This document shows, one piece after another, positions 54,261 to 63,141 of a stretch of 64,000 bases of DNA. The notes beneath the pieces are model-generated. The model had not been told where the DNA came from and ran no database searches. It saw nothing but the letters and a program-made list of their open reading frames with translations. The DNA is taken from contig NZ_CP109598.1 of assembly GCF_036327775.1 (NCBI RefSeq), positions 5,592,001 through 5,656,000 of the forward strand. The letters are read 5' to 3'. Source of the stretch: Streptomyces sp. NBC_01498. GTDB lineage: Bacteria > Actinomycetota > Actinomycetes > Streptomycetales > Streptomycetaceae. The stretch's first letter is position 1; each line of letters starts with the position of its first letter. Made by a program: the position numbers and the translations under genes.

Positions 54261-55109
54261 TCAGCTGTGTGCCGCTGCCAGCAGGAGTGTGCGGCGTGCC
54301 GCCGCTACGATCGCGGCGTCCACGAACCGTCCGTCGGGCAGTGCCAGCGCCCCCGCGCCCGAGGCCGCAGCCGCCATGATCTCCATGGCCGTCTCGACCT
54401 CCCGCGCGGTCGGCAGATACGCGCGCTCGATCACCGGCAACTGGCGTGGATGGATCGCCGACCGCCCGAAGAAGCCCAGCGAGCGGCCGTACGCGCAGGA
54501 CACGGCCAGCCCGTCCAGGTCCCGTACGTCGGGGAACACCGACTGGACCGGCGCCGGCAGACCGGCCGCCCGTGCCGCCACCACGACCCTGCCGCGCGGC
54601 CAGTCGAGCCCGGCCCCGTCGCCGACGCCCAGATCGGTGCGGAGATCGGCCTCCCCGAGGGCGATCCCGCACACCGAGGGGTGGGCGGTGGCGACGGCGT
54701 GCGCGTTCTCGACGCCGAGCGCCGATTCGAGGAGCGCGTACAACGGGGTGCCCGGCGCGAGGGCGGCGGCACGGTGGATGTCCGCCGGGCCCGTGACCTT
54801 CGGCAGCCGCAGTCCCGCCAGACCGGGCAGCCCGGCCAGGGCCAGGACGTCGTCCTCGTCCGCGACCCGGACATGGACCGGGACCGGCCCGGGGCCCAGG
54901 GAGGACAGCAGCTCGGCCGTCGCGGCGCGGGCGTACGCGCGGCGGCCGGGGGACACCGCGTCCTCCAGGTCCACGATCACCGCGTCCGCCCCGGAGGCGA
55001 GTGCCTTGCGCACCGTGTCCGGCCGGTCCCCCGGCGCGTACAGCCAGGTCAGCGGGGCGGGACCGGTGTCGCACGGCACCGTTCCGCCCGCCGCCCTCCC
55101 GCCTGTCAC
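54261..55109 (-). CDS. HpcH/HpaI aldolase / CitE-like CoA-ester lyase
   Basis: A protein of 282 residues from GTG 55109, overlapping the stop of the CaiB-like gene (GTGA). The fold is the CitE/malyl-CoA lyase type: WLYAPGDRPDTVRKAL, ADAVIVDLEDAVSPG (Mg-binding Glu/Asp), LRLPKVTG, LLESALGVENA and GIALGEADLRTDLG. Members cleave or form C-C bonds next to a CoA thioester (malyl-CoA, citramalyl-CoA, citryl-CoA). The actual substrate is unknown. It is the last gene of the six-gene operon and naturally pairs with the CoA-transferase before it. Confidence 0.86.
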   Translation of the reverse strand: MTGGRAAGGTVPCDTGPAPLTWLYAPGDRPDTVRKALASGADAVIVDLEDAVSPGRRAYARAATAELLSSLGPGPVPVHVRVADEDDVLALAGLPGLAGLRLPKVTGPADIHRAAALAPGTPLYALLESALGVENAHAVATAHPSVCGIALGEADLRTDLGVGDGAGLDWPRGRVVVAARAAGLPAPVQSVFPDVRDLDGLAVSCAYGRSLGFFGRSAIHPRQLPVIERAYLPTAREVETAMEIMAAAASGAGALALPDGRFVDAAIVAAARRTLLLAAAHS

Positions 55110-56335
55110 AGTGCGCCTTCCGCACGGAGGGCGTCGATCTCCGGGGCCGACAGGCCCAGCTCGGTGAGGACCGCGTCCGTGTCCGCGCCGTGCGGGCGGC
55201 CCGCCCAGCGGATCGCGCCGGGGGTCTCGGAGAGCCGGAAGAGGACGTTCTGCATCCGGATCGGGCCCAGCTCCGGGTCGGGGACCTCGGTCACGGTGTC
55301 CAGCGCCCGGTACTGCGGGTCGGCCATCACGTCGCGGATGTCGTAGACCGGCGCGATCGCCGCCTCCGCCTTCTCGAACGCGGCCGTCGCGTCGTCGCGC
55401 GAGTGCCGGGCGATCCAGCCGCCCACCGCCTCGTCCAGCACGTCCGCGTGCTCCGCCCGCCCGCTGCCGGTCGCGAACCACGGCTCCTCGGTCAGCTCCG
55501 CCCGCCCCACCAGCCGCATCACCCGCTCGGCGACCGACTGGGCGGAGGTGGAGACCGCGAGCCAGGACCCGTCGGCGGTGCGGTAGATGTTGCGGGGGGC
55601 GTTGTTACGGGAGCGGTTGCCGGTACGGGGCTGGACATGGCCGAGCTGGTCGTACCAGAGCGGCTGCGGCCCCAGCACCGTCAGGATCGGCTCGATGATC
55701 GCCAGGTCCACCACCTGACCCCGGCCCGTCGCCGCCCGGCCGTGCAGGGCGGTCAGCACCGCGTACGCGGTGGCCAGCGCCGCGATCGAGTCGGCCAGCC
55801 CGAACGGCGGCAGCGTCGGCGGGCCCTCGGGCTCCCCGGTCATCGCGGCGAACCCGCTCATCGCCTCGGCGAGCGTGCCGAACCCGGGACGGTGGGAGTA
55901 CGGGCCGAACTGCCCGAAGCCGGTGACCCGCGCCAGCACCAGCCGGGGGTTGACGGCGGAGAGTTCGGGCCAGCCGAGGCCCCAGCGCTCCAGGGTGCCG
56001 GGGCGGAAGTTCTCGATGATCACATCCGCGTCGGCGGCCAGCCGCAGCAGCACGTCACGGCCCGCCCCGGTGCTGAGATCAAGGGTGACCGTGCGCTTGT
56101 TGCGGCCGAGGATCTTCCACCAGAGGCCGATCCCGTCCTTGGCGGGTCCGTGCCCGCGCGACGGGTCGGGGCGGGTGGGATGCTCGATCTTCACGACGTC
56201 GGCGCCGAAGTCACCGAGCATCGTGGCGGCGAGGGGACCCGCGAACAGCGTGGCGAGATCCAGCACGCGCACGCCGTGCAGCGGGGGAGCGGCGGGCCCC
56301 GGGATTCCCGGGGCGGTGGTGGGGGCGGTGCTCAT
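55106..56335 (-). CDS. CaiB/BaiF family (family III) CoA-transferase
   Basis: A protein of 409 residues. Family features: GVRVLDLATLFAGPLAATMLGDFGADVVKIEHP at the start (read in parts), DVIIENFRPGTLERWGLG, and FGLADSIAALATA, whose Asp is the expected acyl-enzyme residue. It moves CoA between carboxylic acids. Both junctions overlap neighbours by 4 bases (rbsK upstream, lyase downstream). It likely makes the CoA ester used by the lyase, which is inference. Confidence 0.88.
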   Translation of the reverse strand: MSTAPTTAPGIPGPAAPPLHGVRVLDLATLFAGPLAATMLGDFGADVVKIEHPTRPDPSRGHGPAKDGIGLWWKILGRNKRTVTLDLSTGAGRDVLLRLAADADVIIENFRPGTLERWGLGWPELSAVNPRLVLARVTGFGQFGPYSHRPGFGTLAEAMSGFAAMTGEPEGPPTLPPFGLADSIAALATAYAVLTALHGRAATGRGQVVDLAIIEPILTVLGPQPLWYDQLGHVQPRTGNRSRNNAPRNIYRTADGSWLAVSTSAQSVAERVMRLVGRAELTEEPWFATGSGRAEHADVLDEAVGGWIARHSRDDATAAFEKAEAAIAPVYDIRDVMADPQYRALDTVTEVPDPELGPIRMQNVLFRLSETPGAIRWAGRPHGADTDAVLTELGLSAPEIDALRAEGAL

Positions 56336-57222
56336 GAGGCGGCCTCGTCGATCTCGGAGCGGTAGGGCATGGAGGTGGACGCGCCGTGGCGTCCCACGCA
56401 GAGCCCGGCGGCGGCCGACGCCCAGCGCGCGGCGGCATTCATTGGGCGGCCCTCGCCGATCGCCACGGCGAGCGCGCCGACGAACGTGTCACCGGCGCCC
56501 GTGGTGTCCACGGCGGTCACCTCCGGCGCGGGCACGGCCACCGGATCGGCGCCACGCGCCGCGTACAGACAGCCCGCCGCGCCCAGCGTGATCACCACCT
56601 CGGGCACCCGCCGCAGCAGCGCCTCGGCCGCCGCGTACGGGTCGGCGACGCCCGCCAGCGCGGCGGCCTCGTGCTCGTTGGGGACCAACAGGTCGGTGAC
56701 GGCGAGGAGTTCGGGCGGCAGTGGCTGGACGGGCGCCGGGGTCAGGATCGTCCGTACACCGTGCCGCCCGGCCGCCCGCGCCCCGTCGAGCACGGCGCTC
56801 AGCGGGAGTTCGAGCTGGAGGAGCAGGGAAGCGGCGGTGGCGATGAGGGTTTCCTCGCCGGGGCCGAGCGCGGTCACGGTGCCGTTGGCGCCGGGGACGA
56901 CGACGATCGCGTTGCCGCCCTCGTCGTCCACGACGATGTGCGCGGTGCCGGAGGGGCCCTCGGCGGTGTGCAGGAGATCTGTGTCGACGCCCGACGAGGT
57001 GAGCGTGTGCCGGAGCCGGGCGCCGAACTCGTCGTCACCGACCGCGCCGATCATCGCCACCTCGCCCCCGGCGCGGGCGGCGGCGACCGCCTGGTTGGCG
57101 CCCTTGCCGCCGGGGACCGTACGGAACTCCCGGCCCGTGACGGTCTCCCCCTGCTTCGGGGCCCGTGCCACGTACGCGACGAGGTCCATGTTGGTGCTGC
57201 CGAGCACCACGATGCCGGTCAT
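56332..57222 (-). CDS. rbsK: Ribokinase-like PfkB sugar kinase
   Basis: A protein of 296 residues from ATG 57222 (MTGIVVLGSTNMDLV). It has both PfkB signatures: GGKGANQAVAAARAGG at about 39-54 and DTTGAGDTFVGALAVA near residue 247, with the catalytic Asp. The TNMDLV start and NEHEAAAL segment fit ribokinase. It phosphorylates ribose or a related sugar released upstream in the pathway. It overlaps the ADP-ribosylglycohydrolase gene before it and the CoA-transferase gene after it by 4 bases each. Confidence 0.88.
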   Translation of the reverse strand: MTGIVVLGSTNMDLVAYVARAPKQGETVTGREFRTVPGGKGANQAVAAARAGGEVAMIGAVGDDEFGARLRHTLTSSGVDTDLLHTAEGPSGTAHIVVDDEGGNAIVVVPGANGTVTALGPGEETLIATAASLLLQLELPLSAVLDGARAAGRHGVRTILTPAPVQPLPPELLAVTDLLVPNEHEAAALAGVADPYAAAEALLRRVPEVVITLGAAGCLYAARGADPVAVPAPEVTAVDTTGAGDTFVGALAVAIGEGRPMNAAARWASAAAGLCVGRHGASTSMPYRSEIDEAAS

Positions 57223-58640
57223 GGGCGGAGTGCCTCCTCGGTGAGCCGGGCGAGTTCGTCGAAGCCGATGCCGTCGAACGCGATGCCGTCCGATCCGCCG
57301 ACGGAGGTCGCGAGGCGGTTCTTGAGCGGCGCCGTCCACCGCTCGGGCAGCCGGTCCGGGTGGCCGGCCAGCAGACCGGCGACCGAACCGGCCGTCGCGC
57401 CGTTCGAGTCGGTGTCCCAACCACCGGACACCGCACGGCAGATGGAGCCGGTGAAGTCGCCGTCGGCGTGGGTGAGGGCGGCGGCGAGGAGCGCGGCGTT
57501 GGGGACCGCGTGGACCCAGTGGTAGTGACCGTACGCGGTGTGCAGCCGGTCCACGACGGTGTCGAAGTCCGGGTGGGCGCGGGCGGTCGCGATCGCCTCG
57601 CGGACGGCTTCCGCGAGGCGCGAGCGCGGGGGTACGACGGCGAGACCGGCGCGCAGGGAGGCGTGCACGTCCGCGCCGCCGCCCGCCGCGGCGAGCGTGC
57701 CCGCGACGAACACCGCGCCGAACACACCGTTCGCGGTGTGCGTCAACGCGGCGTCCCGGTAAGCCTGTTCGGCGGCCGACGCGGGGTCGCCGGGGTGTGT
57801 CCAGCCGTGCGCGTCGGCGCGGATCGCCGCGCCGATCCACTCCCGGAACGGGTTGTGGTGCCGGGCGGTGTCCGGCGGCCCGATCCCCGAGAGGAGGTTG
57901 CGGTACGCGACGCGCTCGGCGGTGAACGTACGCCCGGCGGGCAGCAGGTCGAGCCAGAGGCGGGCGACGTCGGCGGTGTGGAAGGCGCGGCCGTACCGGC
58001 GGAGCAACAGCACATTGAGCAGCGGGTAGTTGAGGTCGTCGTCCTCGGGCATGCCGTCGATGTTCTCGGCGAGCGAGTTGCCGGCGGAGCGCCGGTTCCA
58101 GGGGTGTGCGGCGGCGAGACCGGCGGGCAGGCCCCTGGCGGTGAACCAGGTGGTCAGCGGCCAGTTGCCGGTCGCGCGGGCGAGGGCGCGGATGGCGGGG
58201 AGGGGGAGCTTCTCGACGGGTTTGCCGAGCAGGCACCCGGCGGCACGGCCGAGCCAGGCGGCGTGCAACTGGTGTCTACGGAGGGGTGGTTGACTCCCGG
58301 TCCGCACCGGGAGCCGTGGAGTGATCGGCTCCCCGGGCCGGTCCGTCGGCCACGCCTCGCCGCACGCCCGCACGATGTCCGGCAGCGAAGTCGGCTCCCG
58401 GTCCGCCAACGGCGACGGCAGCAGGGCCAGTTCGTCCAGCAGGCGCAGCGCGAGCGCGCGCAGTTCCGGGGACGCCGGAGGAGTTGACGCACCGTCATGG
58501 CCGGGAGACACGGAGCCGCCCGCCGCCCGCCAGACCGCCGTCACGGCCGCGGCGTCGCGCCCGTCCTCGGCGGCCTGGCGCAGCTCGTGGCCCAGCAGGT
58601 CCTCCGGCTGGGCCCAGGTCACCCGCAGCGACCCGCTCAT
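57219..58640 (-). CDS. ADP-ribosylglycohydrolase-fold protein, divergent
   Basis: A protein of 473 residues from ATG 58640. Residues 1-115 are an extra N-terminal region without recognised motifs. The ARH fold begins near 127 (AAWLGRAAGCLLGKPVEKL in place of the usual GxLLGxAxGDALG). Metal-site candidates are DDD at 200-202 (MPEDDDLNYPLL) and GGWDTDSNGATAGSVAG at 406-422, the strongest match to the family. It may remove ADP-ribose or hydrolyse another N-glycoside. It overlaps both neighbours by 4 bases. Confidence 0.82.
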   Translation of the reverse strand: MSGSLRVTWAQPEDLLGHELRQAAEDGRDAAAVTAVWRAAGGSVSPGHDGASTPPASPELRALALRLLDELALLPSPLADREPTSLPDIVRACGEAWPTDRPGEPITPRLPVRTGSQPPLRRHQLHAAWLGRAAGCLLGKPVEKLPLPAIRALARATGNWPLTTWFTARGLPAGLAAAHPWNRRSAGNSLAENIDGMPEDDDLNYPLLNVLLLRRYGRAFHTADVARLWLDLLPAGRTFTAERVAYRNLLSGIGPPDTARHHNPFREWIGAAIRADAHGWTHPGDPASAAEQAYRDAALTHTANGVFGAVFVAGTLAAAGGGADVHASLRAGLAVVPPRSRLAEAVREAIATARAHPDFDTVVDRLHTAYGHYHWVHAVPNAALLAAALTHADGDFTGSICRAVSGGWDTDSNGATAGSVAGLLAGHPDRLPERWTAPLKNRLATSVGGSDGIAFDGIGFDELARLTEEALRP

Positions 58641-59845
58641 CGCGCCGACTCCGCGGCAGCCGTCGCCGTCGTCGCCGCTGTGAGGGCCGCGAACGCCGAC
58701 TCGTGGGCCCGGCGGCGTACCGTGTCCCGTTCGAAGACCTCGTACGCCACCTCCGTCAGCGTCCGCGCCGGCGCGTGCAGATCGAGACGGCTCGCCTCCG
58801 CGACCCGCTTCGACCATTCCTCCGGGACCGCCGCCCCGCCGGCCAGCGCCCCCGCGATCGCCCCGCCCATCGTGGCGATCGAGTCGCAGTCGCGGCCGTA
58901 GTTGACCGAACCGAGCACCGTACGGCGGTAGTCGCCGCCCCCGACGAGCAACATGCCCAGGGCGACCGGCAGTTCCTCGATCGCGTGCAGCCGGGAGGGC
59001 CGGCGCGCGCCGAGGGACGGGGCGCGGTAGTCGGGGCCGACCGTGTCGAACGGCGCGACGGCCTCCCGCAGCGGACGCAGCGCCGACTCGAAGTCCTCGT
59101 GACCGGCGGCCACTTCGCACACCGCGTCGATCGCCGCGAGTGTCCCGTCCTTGGCGAGGACCAGACACGCGTCGACCACGCTCGTCGGTGTCGCGCCCGG
59201 CACGCACGCCGCCGCCACGGCCGCCGCCAGGACACCCGCCGCCTCCCTGCCGTACGACGACTGGTGCGGGCCGGCGACGTCCAGCGCCTCCGCGTACGCC
59301 GCCGCCGGATTCGCCGCGTTGACCAGGCCGACCGGCGCCATGTACATCGCCGCACCGCAGTTGACGATGTTCCCGGCGCCCGCCTCGCGGGGGTCGACAT
59401 GCCCGTAGTGGACCCGGGCGACGAGCCACTTCTCGGCGAGGAAGATCCGCTGGAGCGGCAGCGCCTCCGCCTCCAGCTCGGGGATCCAGCGCGGCGTGGA
59501 GATCAGCTCGGGCACGAGGTGGTCGGCGACGGCGTACGCGTCGAGATGGTCGCGGACCGTGTCGTACACCCGCACCAGCGCGTGCGTCATCAAGGTGTCG
59601 TCGGTGACATGGCCGTCGCCCTTGTGGTACGGGGCGAGGGGCCGTGCCGTGCGCCAGTCCGCGTTCCAGGGCCCGACGATGCCGGACACCCGGCCGCCGT
59701 GCCGGTCCACGATCTGCTCCGGGGTGTAGCCCTCGACGGGACCGCCGAGCGCGTCGCCGACCGCCGCGCCGACGAGGCAGCCCGTGATCCGGTCGTCGAG
59801 GGTCGGGACGGGCAGGGGCGCGGCGGATGCTCTGAGCGTCGTCAT
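58637..59845 (-). CDS. ADP-ribosylglycohydrolase family protein
   Basis: A protein of 402 residues from ATG 59845. It has the classic layout: ITGCLVGAAVGDALGGPVEG near 20-39, VTDDTLMTHAL at 80-90 for the first metal site and NYGRDCDSIATMGGAIAGALAG at 315-336 for the second. It should cleave an N- or O-glycosidic ribose bond using Mg2+. The 56 bp gap to the previous gene is the only non-overlapping junction in the operon. Confidence 0.88.
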   Translation of the reverse strand: MTTLRASAAPLPVPTLDDRITGCLVGAAVGDALGGPVEGYTPEQIVDRHGGRVSGIVGPWNADWRTARPLAPYHKGDGHVTDDTLMTHALVRVYDTVRDHLDAYAVADHLVPELISTPRWIPELEAEALPLQRIFLAEKWLVARVHYGHVDPREAGAGNIVNCGAAMYMAPVGLVNAANPAAAYAEALDVAGPHQSSYGREAAGVLAAAVAAACVPGATPTSVVDACLVLAKDGTLAAIDAVCEVAAGHEDFESALRPLREAVAPFDTVGPDYRAPSLGARRPSRLHAIEELPVALGMLLVGGGDYRRTVLGSVNYGRDCDSIATMGGAIAGALAGGAAVPEEWSKRVAEASRLDLHAPARTLTEVAYEVFERDTVRRRAHESAFAALTAATTATAAAESAR

Positions 59846-59901
59846 GCCGGAATTGTCCACCCCCGCGCGCCGGGTGGGGGTGAAGCTCGCCGCCCGTGAC
59901 G

Positions 59902-62900
59902 CTACGGCGCGCGGTGCGCGGCGGCCGGGGCGGCGGGGCCGGTGGGGGCTGAGGCGGTGGGAGCGGAGGGGGTCAGCGCGCGGGTGAGCCGGCCGGCGAG
60001 TTCGACCAGGTCCGTGCCGGCGAGGCGGGGCAGGGCGCAGCCCGCCAGGGTGCGACAGGCGTCGCGCCAGGTCGGGGGCACCGCCGCGCCCCCGCCGAGC
60101 GCCCCGGTCAGCGCGCCGGCCAGCGCGGGCGCCGAGTCCGCGACGCGCGACAGGCACGCGGCGGCGGGTACGGCGGCGCGGACGTCGCCCCGGGCCGCGA
60201 CGGTCAGGGCGAGGGCGACGGGCACCGTCTCGGCCGCGGCGATGCCGTAGCTGTAGACGTGGTCGACGATCTGATGCTCCAGCAGGGGGACGAGCGCGAA
60301 CGCCCCGGCCGGCTCGTGGGCGAAGCCCCGGGCCAGCCCGACCGCGTGCCGGGCGTTGCGGCCGATCTCGGTGGCGGACGGCAGCTGTTCGAGCGCGGCG
60401 GCGACGGCCGTCGCCGTGTCGGCGCCGCCGAGCGCCGCGGCCACGGCGGCGGCCATCGCGCGGGCGCCGTGCACACCGTCGCCGTCCTGCGTGTAGCGGG
60501 CGTCGAACTCGGCGAGTCCGGCGGCGGCGTACGGCCGTCCCGGATGGACGACCGCGAGCACGGCGGCCCGTACACAGGCCGCGTCGTCGAAGTAGTGCGG
60601 GTTGTCGTGGCCGGTCGCGGGCGGGCGCAGACCGGTGGCGAGATTGCCGAGTCCGGCGCGTACGGAGATCCGGGCCCGCAGCGGCAGGACGGCGGACTCG
60701 ACCTCCGGCGCCCGGTCCGCCGCCGCGGCGATCTCGCCCGCGAGGGTGTGCCAGGCGAGGTCGACGGCGGCGCGGGTCCTGCGGTCGGCGGAGAGACCGT
60801 CGAAGGGCCCACCGAAGGCGGCGAGCACGGTCCCGGCGGTGAAGGCGGCCCACTCGGCGTCGTCGGACGGCCCGAGCCGCAGCGGCTCGGGCGGCTGGTT
60901 GAGGGCGATCGGGACGGGGAGGGTGGTGGTCGCGTTCTGCTCGGCGAAGGTGTCCAGCTCACGGGTGAGGCGCCGGGTCCACTCGGGCATCCGCGCGGCC
61001 CGGTGCCGCGCGGCGGGCCACCCGGCGGCATCCCCGGCGGCCAGCCCGAGAAGCAGCCCCTCGACCCGCTCCCGCGCGGGAGCGGGCCCGGCGACGACGT
61101 GCTCACACCGGGGCACGCCGCTCCCGTGCCGCCCGGCGACGCGGCGGGCCACCGCCGGTTCGGCACGGTCGGTGTCCCGGACCCCGCCCGGCCGAGCCGC
61201 CCCGACAGCGCGTCCCTCCTCGCCTTCGGCGCTCGACCGGCCCGGCGCCGGCGCGTCGTCCGTCCGACCGTGACCGCCCGACTGCGCCGGACCCGGCGTA
61301 TCGGCCCCTCCTGCCGCGAACGCCGCCCGAGGGTCCGGCCCTTCGACGGTCCGGTCCGTCCGTGCCGCCCGGACGGGCGGGCCGGGGCGGCCCGGAGCCG
61401 CTGCTGCCGCCGGGTGGGCGGGCCGGGCCGGGTGGCTGCCGGCGGGGGCTTGGGGTGGGGCCGGGTGGTTCGCGGCGCCGGGGTCGCTGTGAGTTGGGGG
61501 CTGGTGCGGGCCTGCTTGGAGGTGCTGCCTACGGGCCTGGCCGTCAGGCGCCCGGGGCGGGCCCGGTGGGCAGGCCGTACCTCCCTCCGGGCTTGGGCAG
61601 GCCGTGTCCGCCGTGCTGCCCGGTCCGCTGTCTGTCGTCGGCTGCGCCTGGCCTGCTTCAAGGGGCGGCCGATCCGCAGTTGCCGAGTGCGCCTCGGGCG
61701 GGCCCGGTGGGCAGGCCGTACCTCCCTCCGGGCTTGGGCAGGCCGTGTCCGCCGTGCCGCCCGGTCCGCCGGCAGGTGTCGTCCCCGGCGGGCCCGCTTC
61801 GTGGAACTGTCCACCCGCCGTCACCGCGTGGGCACCGGACCCGGTGGGCGTACCGCCCGCAGGGCCGCCCCGAGGGGTGGGGCGGCGGGCTCCCGTGAAG
61901 GCGTAGCCGTTCGCCCCGGCGTCATCCGTCAGCAGGTCCGCGATGTCCAGGACGTGGTAACCCCGCATCGAGGGCAGACAGCTGCCCCGGACCGGGCCGA
62001 TTGCCGAGGACCATTCGCGGGGGATCGCCGCGGCGCCGGACAGCGCCCCGGACAGGGCGCCCGCGACCGCCGCCGTCGTGTCGGCGTCGCGGCCCATGTT
62101 GACGGCCGTCAGCACCGACGTACGGAAGTCCCCACGGGCCACCGCGAACGCGCCGAACGCCAGGCCCACCGCCTCCGGGGCCAGGTCCGTCCAGGGATAG
62201 CCGCCGATCACGACCGCCGACCGCACCGCGCGTTCCATGGTCAGCCGGTCGGGGTACGCGCGCCCCGCCGCGACCACCGCGCGGCGCAGTGAGCGGGCCG
62301 TCCAGGAGTCCATCGGGATCACCGAGAGCGCGGCGGCGACCACGGACGCGGGACCCGCGCCCGTCATCGCGGCGGCGACCCCCGCCGCGACCGCCCGGCC
62401 GCCGTAGATGCCCTCGCCGTCGTGGCTCACGGTGCCGTCGACCGCGACGAGCCGCGCCGCCTCGGCCGGCCGGCCCGCCGCGTACACGCCGAACGGCGCC
62501 GCCCGCATCGCGAGGCCGTCGCTCCAGGCGTGCCGGTGCTGGGCGGTGATCGGGGCGGCGAGGCCCCTGCGCAGGTTCTCCAGCGTGCCGCGTTCGCTGA
62601 ACCCGGCGCCCCGGAACGGCCCCTCGTCGAGGTCGGCCAGCCAGTGGTGCCAGGCGTCCTCGGCGTGTGTGACGGTCAGGGCCGCGCCGTGCCTGGCCAG
62701 CAGGAGACCGGAGAAGATCGCGTACTCGGTGTCGTCCGTGCCCGCCGGGTCGTCGGAGACGAAGCCCTCGATACGGCCCCAGCGCCGCCGGATCTCGGAC
62801 GGGCGCATGTTCTCGGCGGGCGCGCCGAGCGCGTCGCCGACGGCGAGGCCGAGCAGCGCGCCGCGCCCCCGGTCCCGCAGCGCCTCGGCCGCCTGACCCG

Positions 62901-62952
62901 AAGCCGTACCCGTACCCGCACCGTGGCCGGAACCGCTGGTCGTCCGCTCCAT
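59902..62952 (-). CDS. Tandem ADP-ribosylglycohydrolase fusion protein (two ARH domains)
   Basis: A protein of 1016 residues. Domain 1 (25-345) is intact: GALLGLAVGDALGAPAEN, GTDDTEYAIFSG (72-76 metal site) and NMGRDADTTAAVAGALSG (287-292). Residues 350-625 are a Pro/Gly/Thr-rich linker with a repeated TADTACPSPEGGTACPPGPP block (400-419 and 447-466). Domain 2 (628-990) starts VEGLLLGLAAGDAAGWP, keeps SDDAEWAAF but has SRVADSAPALAGA where DxDT is expected, so it is probably inactive or altered. It is the first gene of the operon and divergent from the VIT1-type gene. Confidence 0.85.
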   Translation of the reverse strand: MERTTSGSGHGAGTGTASGQAAEALRDRGRGALLGLAVGDALGAPAENMRPSEIRRRWGRIEGFVSDDPAGTDDTEYAIFSGLLLARHGAALTVTHAEDAWHHWLADLDEGPFRGAGFSERGTLENLRRGLAAPITAQHRHAWSDGLAMRAAPFGVYAAGRPAEAARLVAVDGTVSHDGEGIYGGRAVAAGVAAAMTGAGPASVVAAALSVIPMDSWTARSLRRAVVAAGRAYPDRLTMERAVRSAVVIGGYPWTDLAPEAVGLAFGAFAVARGDFRTSVLTAVNMGRDADTTAAVAGALSGALSGAAAIPREWSSAIGPVRGSCLPSMRGYHVLDIADLLTDDAGANGYAFTGARRPTPRGGPAGGTPTGSGAHAVTAGGQFHEAGPPGTTPAGGPGGTADTACPSPEGGTACPPGPPEAHSATADRPPLEAGQAQPTTDSGPGSTADTACPSPEGGTACPPGPPRAPDGQARRQHLQAGPHQPPTHSDPGAANHPAPPQAPAGSHPARPAHPAAAAAPGRPGPPVRAARTDRTVEGPDPRAAFAAGGADTPGPAQSGGHGRTDDAPAPGRSSAEGEEGRAVGAARPGGVRDTDRAEPAVARRVAGRHGSGVPRCEHVVAGPAPARERVEGLLLGLAAGDAAGWPAARHRAARMPEWTRRLTRELDTFAEQNATTTLPVPIALNQPPEPLRLGPSDDAEWAAFTAGTVLAAFGGPFDGLSADRRTRAAVDLAWHTLAGEIAAAADRAPEVESAVLPLRARISVRAGLGNLATGLRPPATGHDNPHYFDDAACVRAAVLAVVHPGRPYAAAGLAEFDARYTQDGDGVHGARAMAAAVAAALGGADTATAVAAALEQLPSATEIGRNARHAVGLARGFAHEPAGAFALVPLLEHQIVDHVYSYGIAAAETVPVALALTVAARGDVRAAVPAAACLSRVADSAPALAGALTGALGGGAAVPPTWRDACRTLAGCALPRLAGTDLVELAGRLTRALTPSAPTASAPTGPAAPAAAHRAP
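61555..61757 (-). repeat. 62-bp perfect direct repeat in the ARH linker
   Basis: Bases 61555-61616 recur exactly at 61696-61757, a period of 141 bp (47 codons). The sequence between the copies is also partly similar to what precedes the first. The repeat keeps the reading frame of the fusion gene. Confidence 0.9.
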
Positions 62953-63141
62953 CGCGGGGCCTTTCGCCGCGCCTCGGGCCCGGGAAGGCCCCCTCGTCCT
63001 CCGATACGTCCCACACCGGGTCCCGGAGGAGTCCGGTGGGCGCGGCTGTCACCCGCCTGGTGCCGGGTAAGCATGGCTTTCCTTGCTGGCGGCGACCGTT
63101 CTTCGTGCGTATTTTCGATCACGAGGGAAGGGGACACAGCT

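Noticed and set aside
63067..63085. Possible iron box (DmdR/DtxR type) upstream of the VIT1-type gene
   Set aside because: Only 10 of 19 positions agree with the TTAGGTTAGGCTAACCTAA consensus by eye, too few to call.
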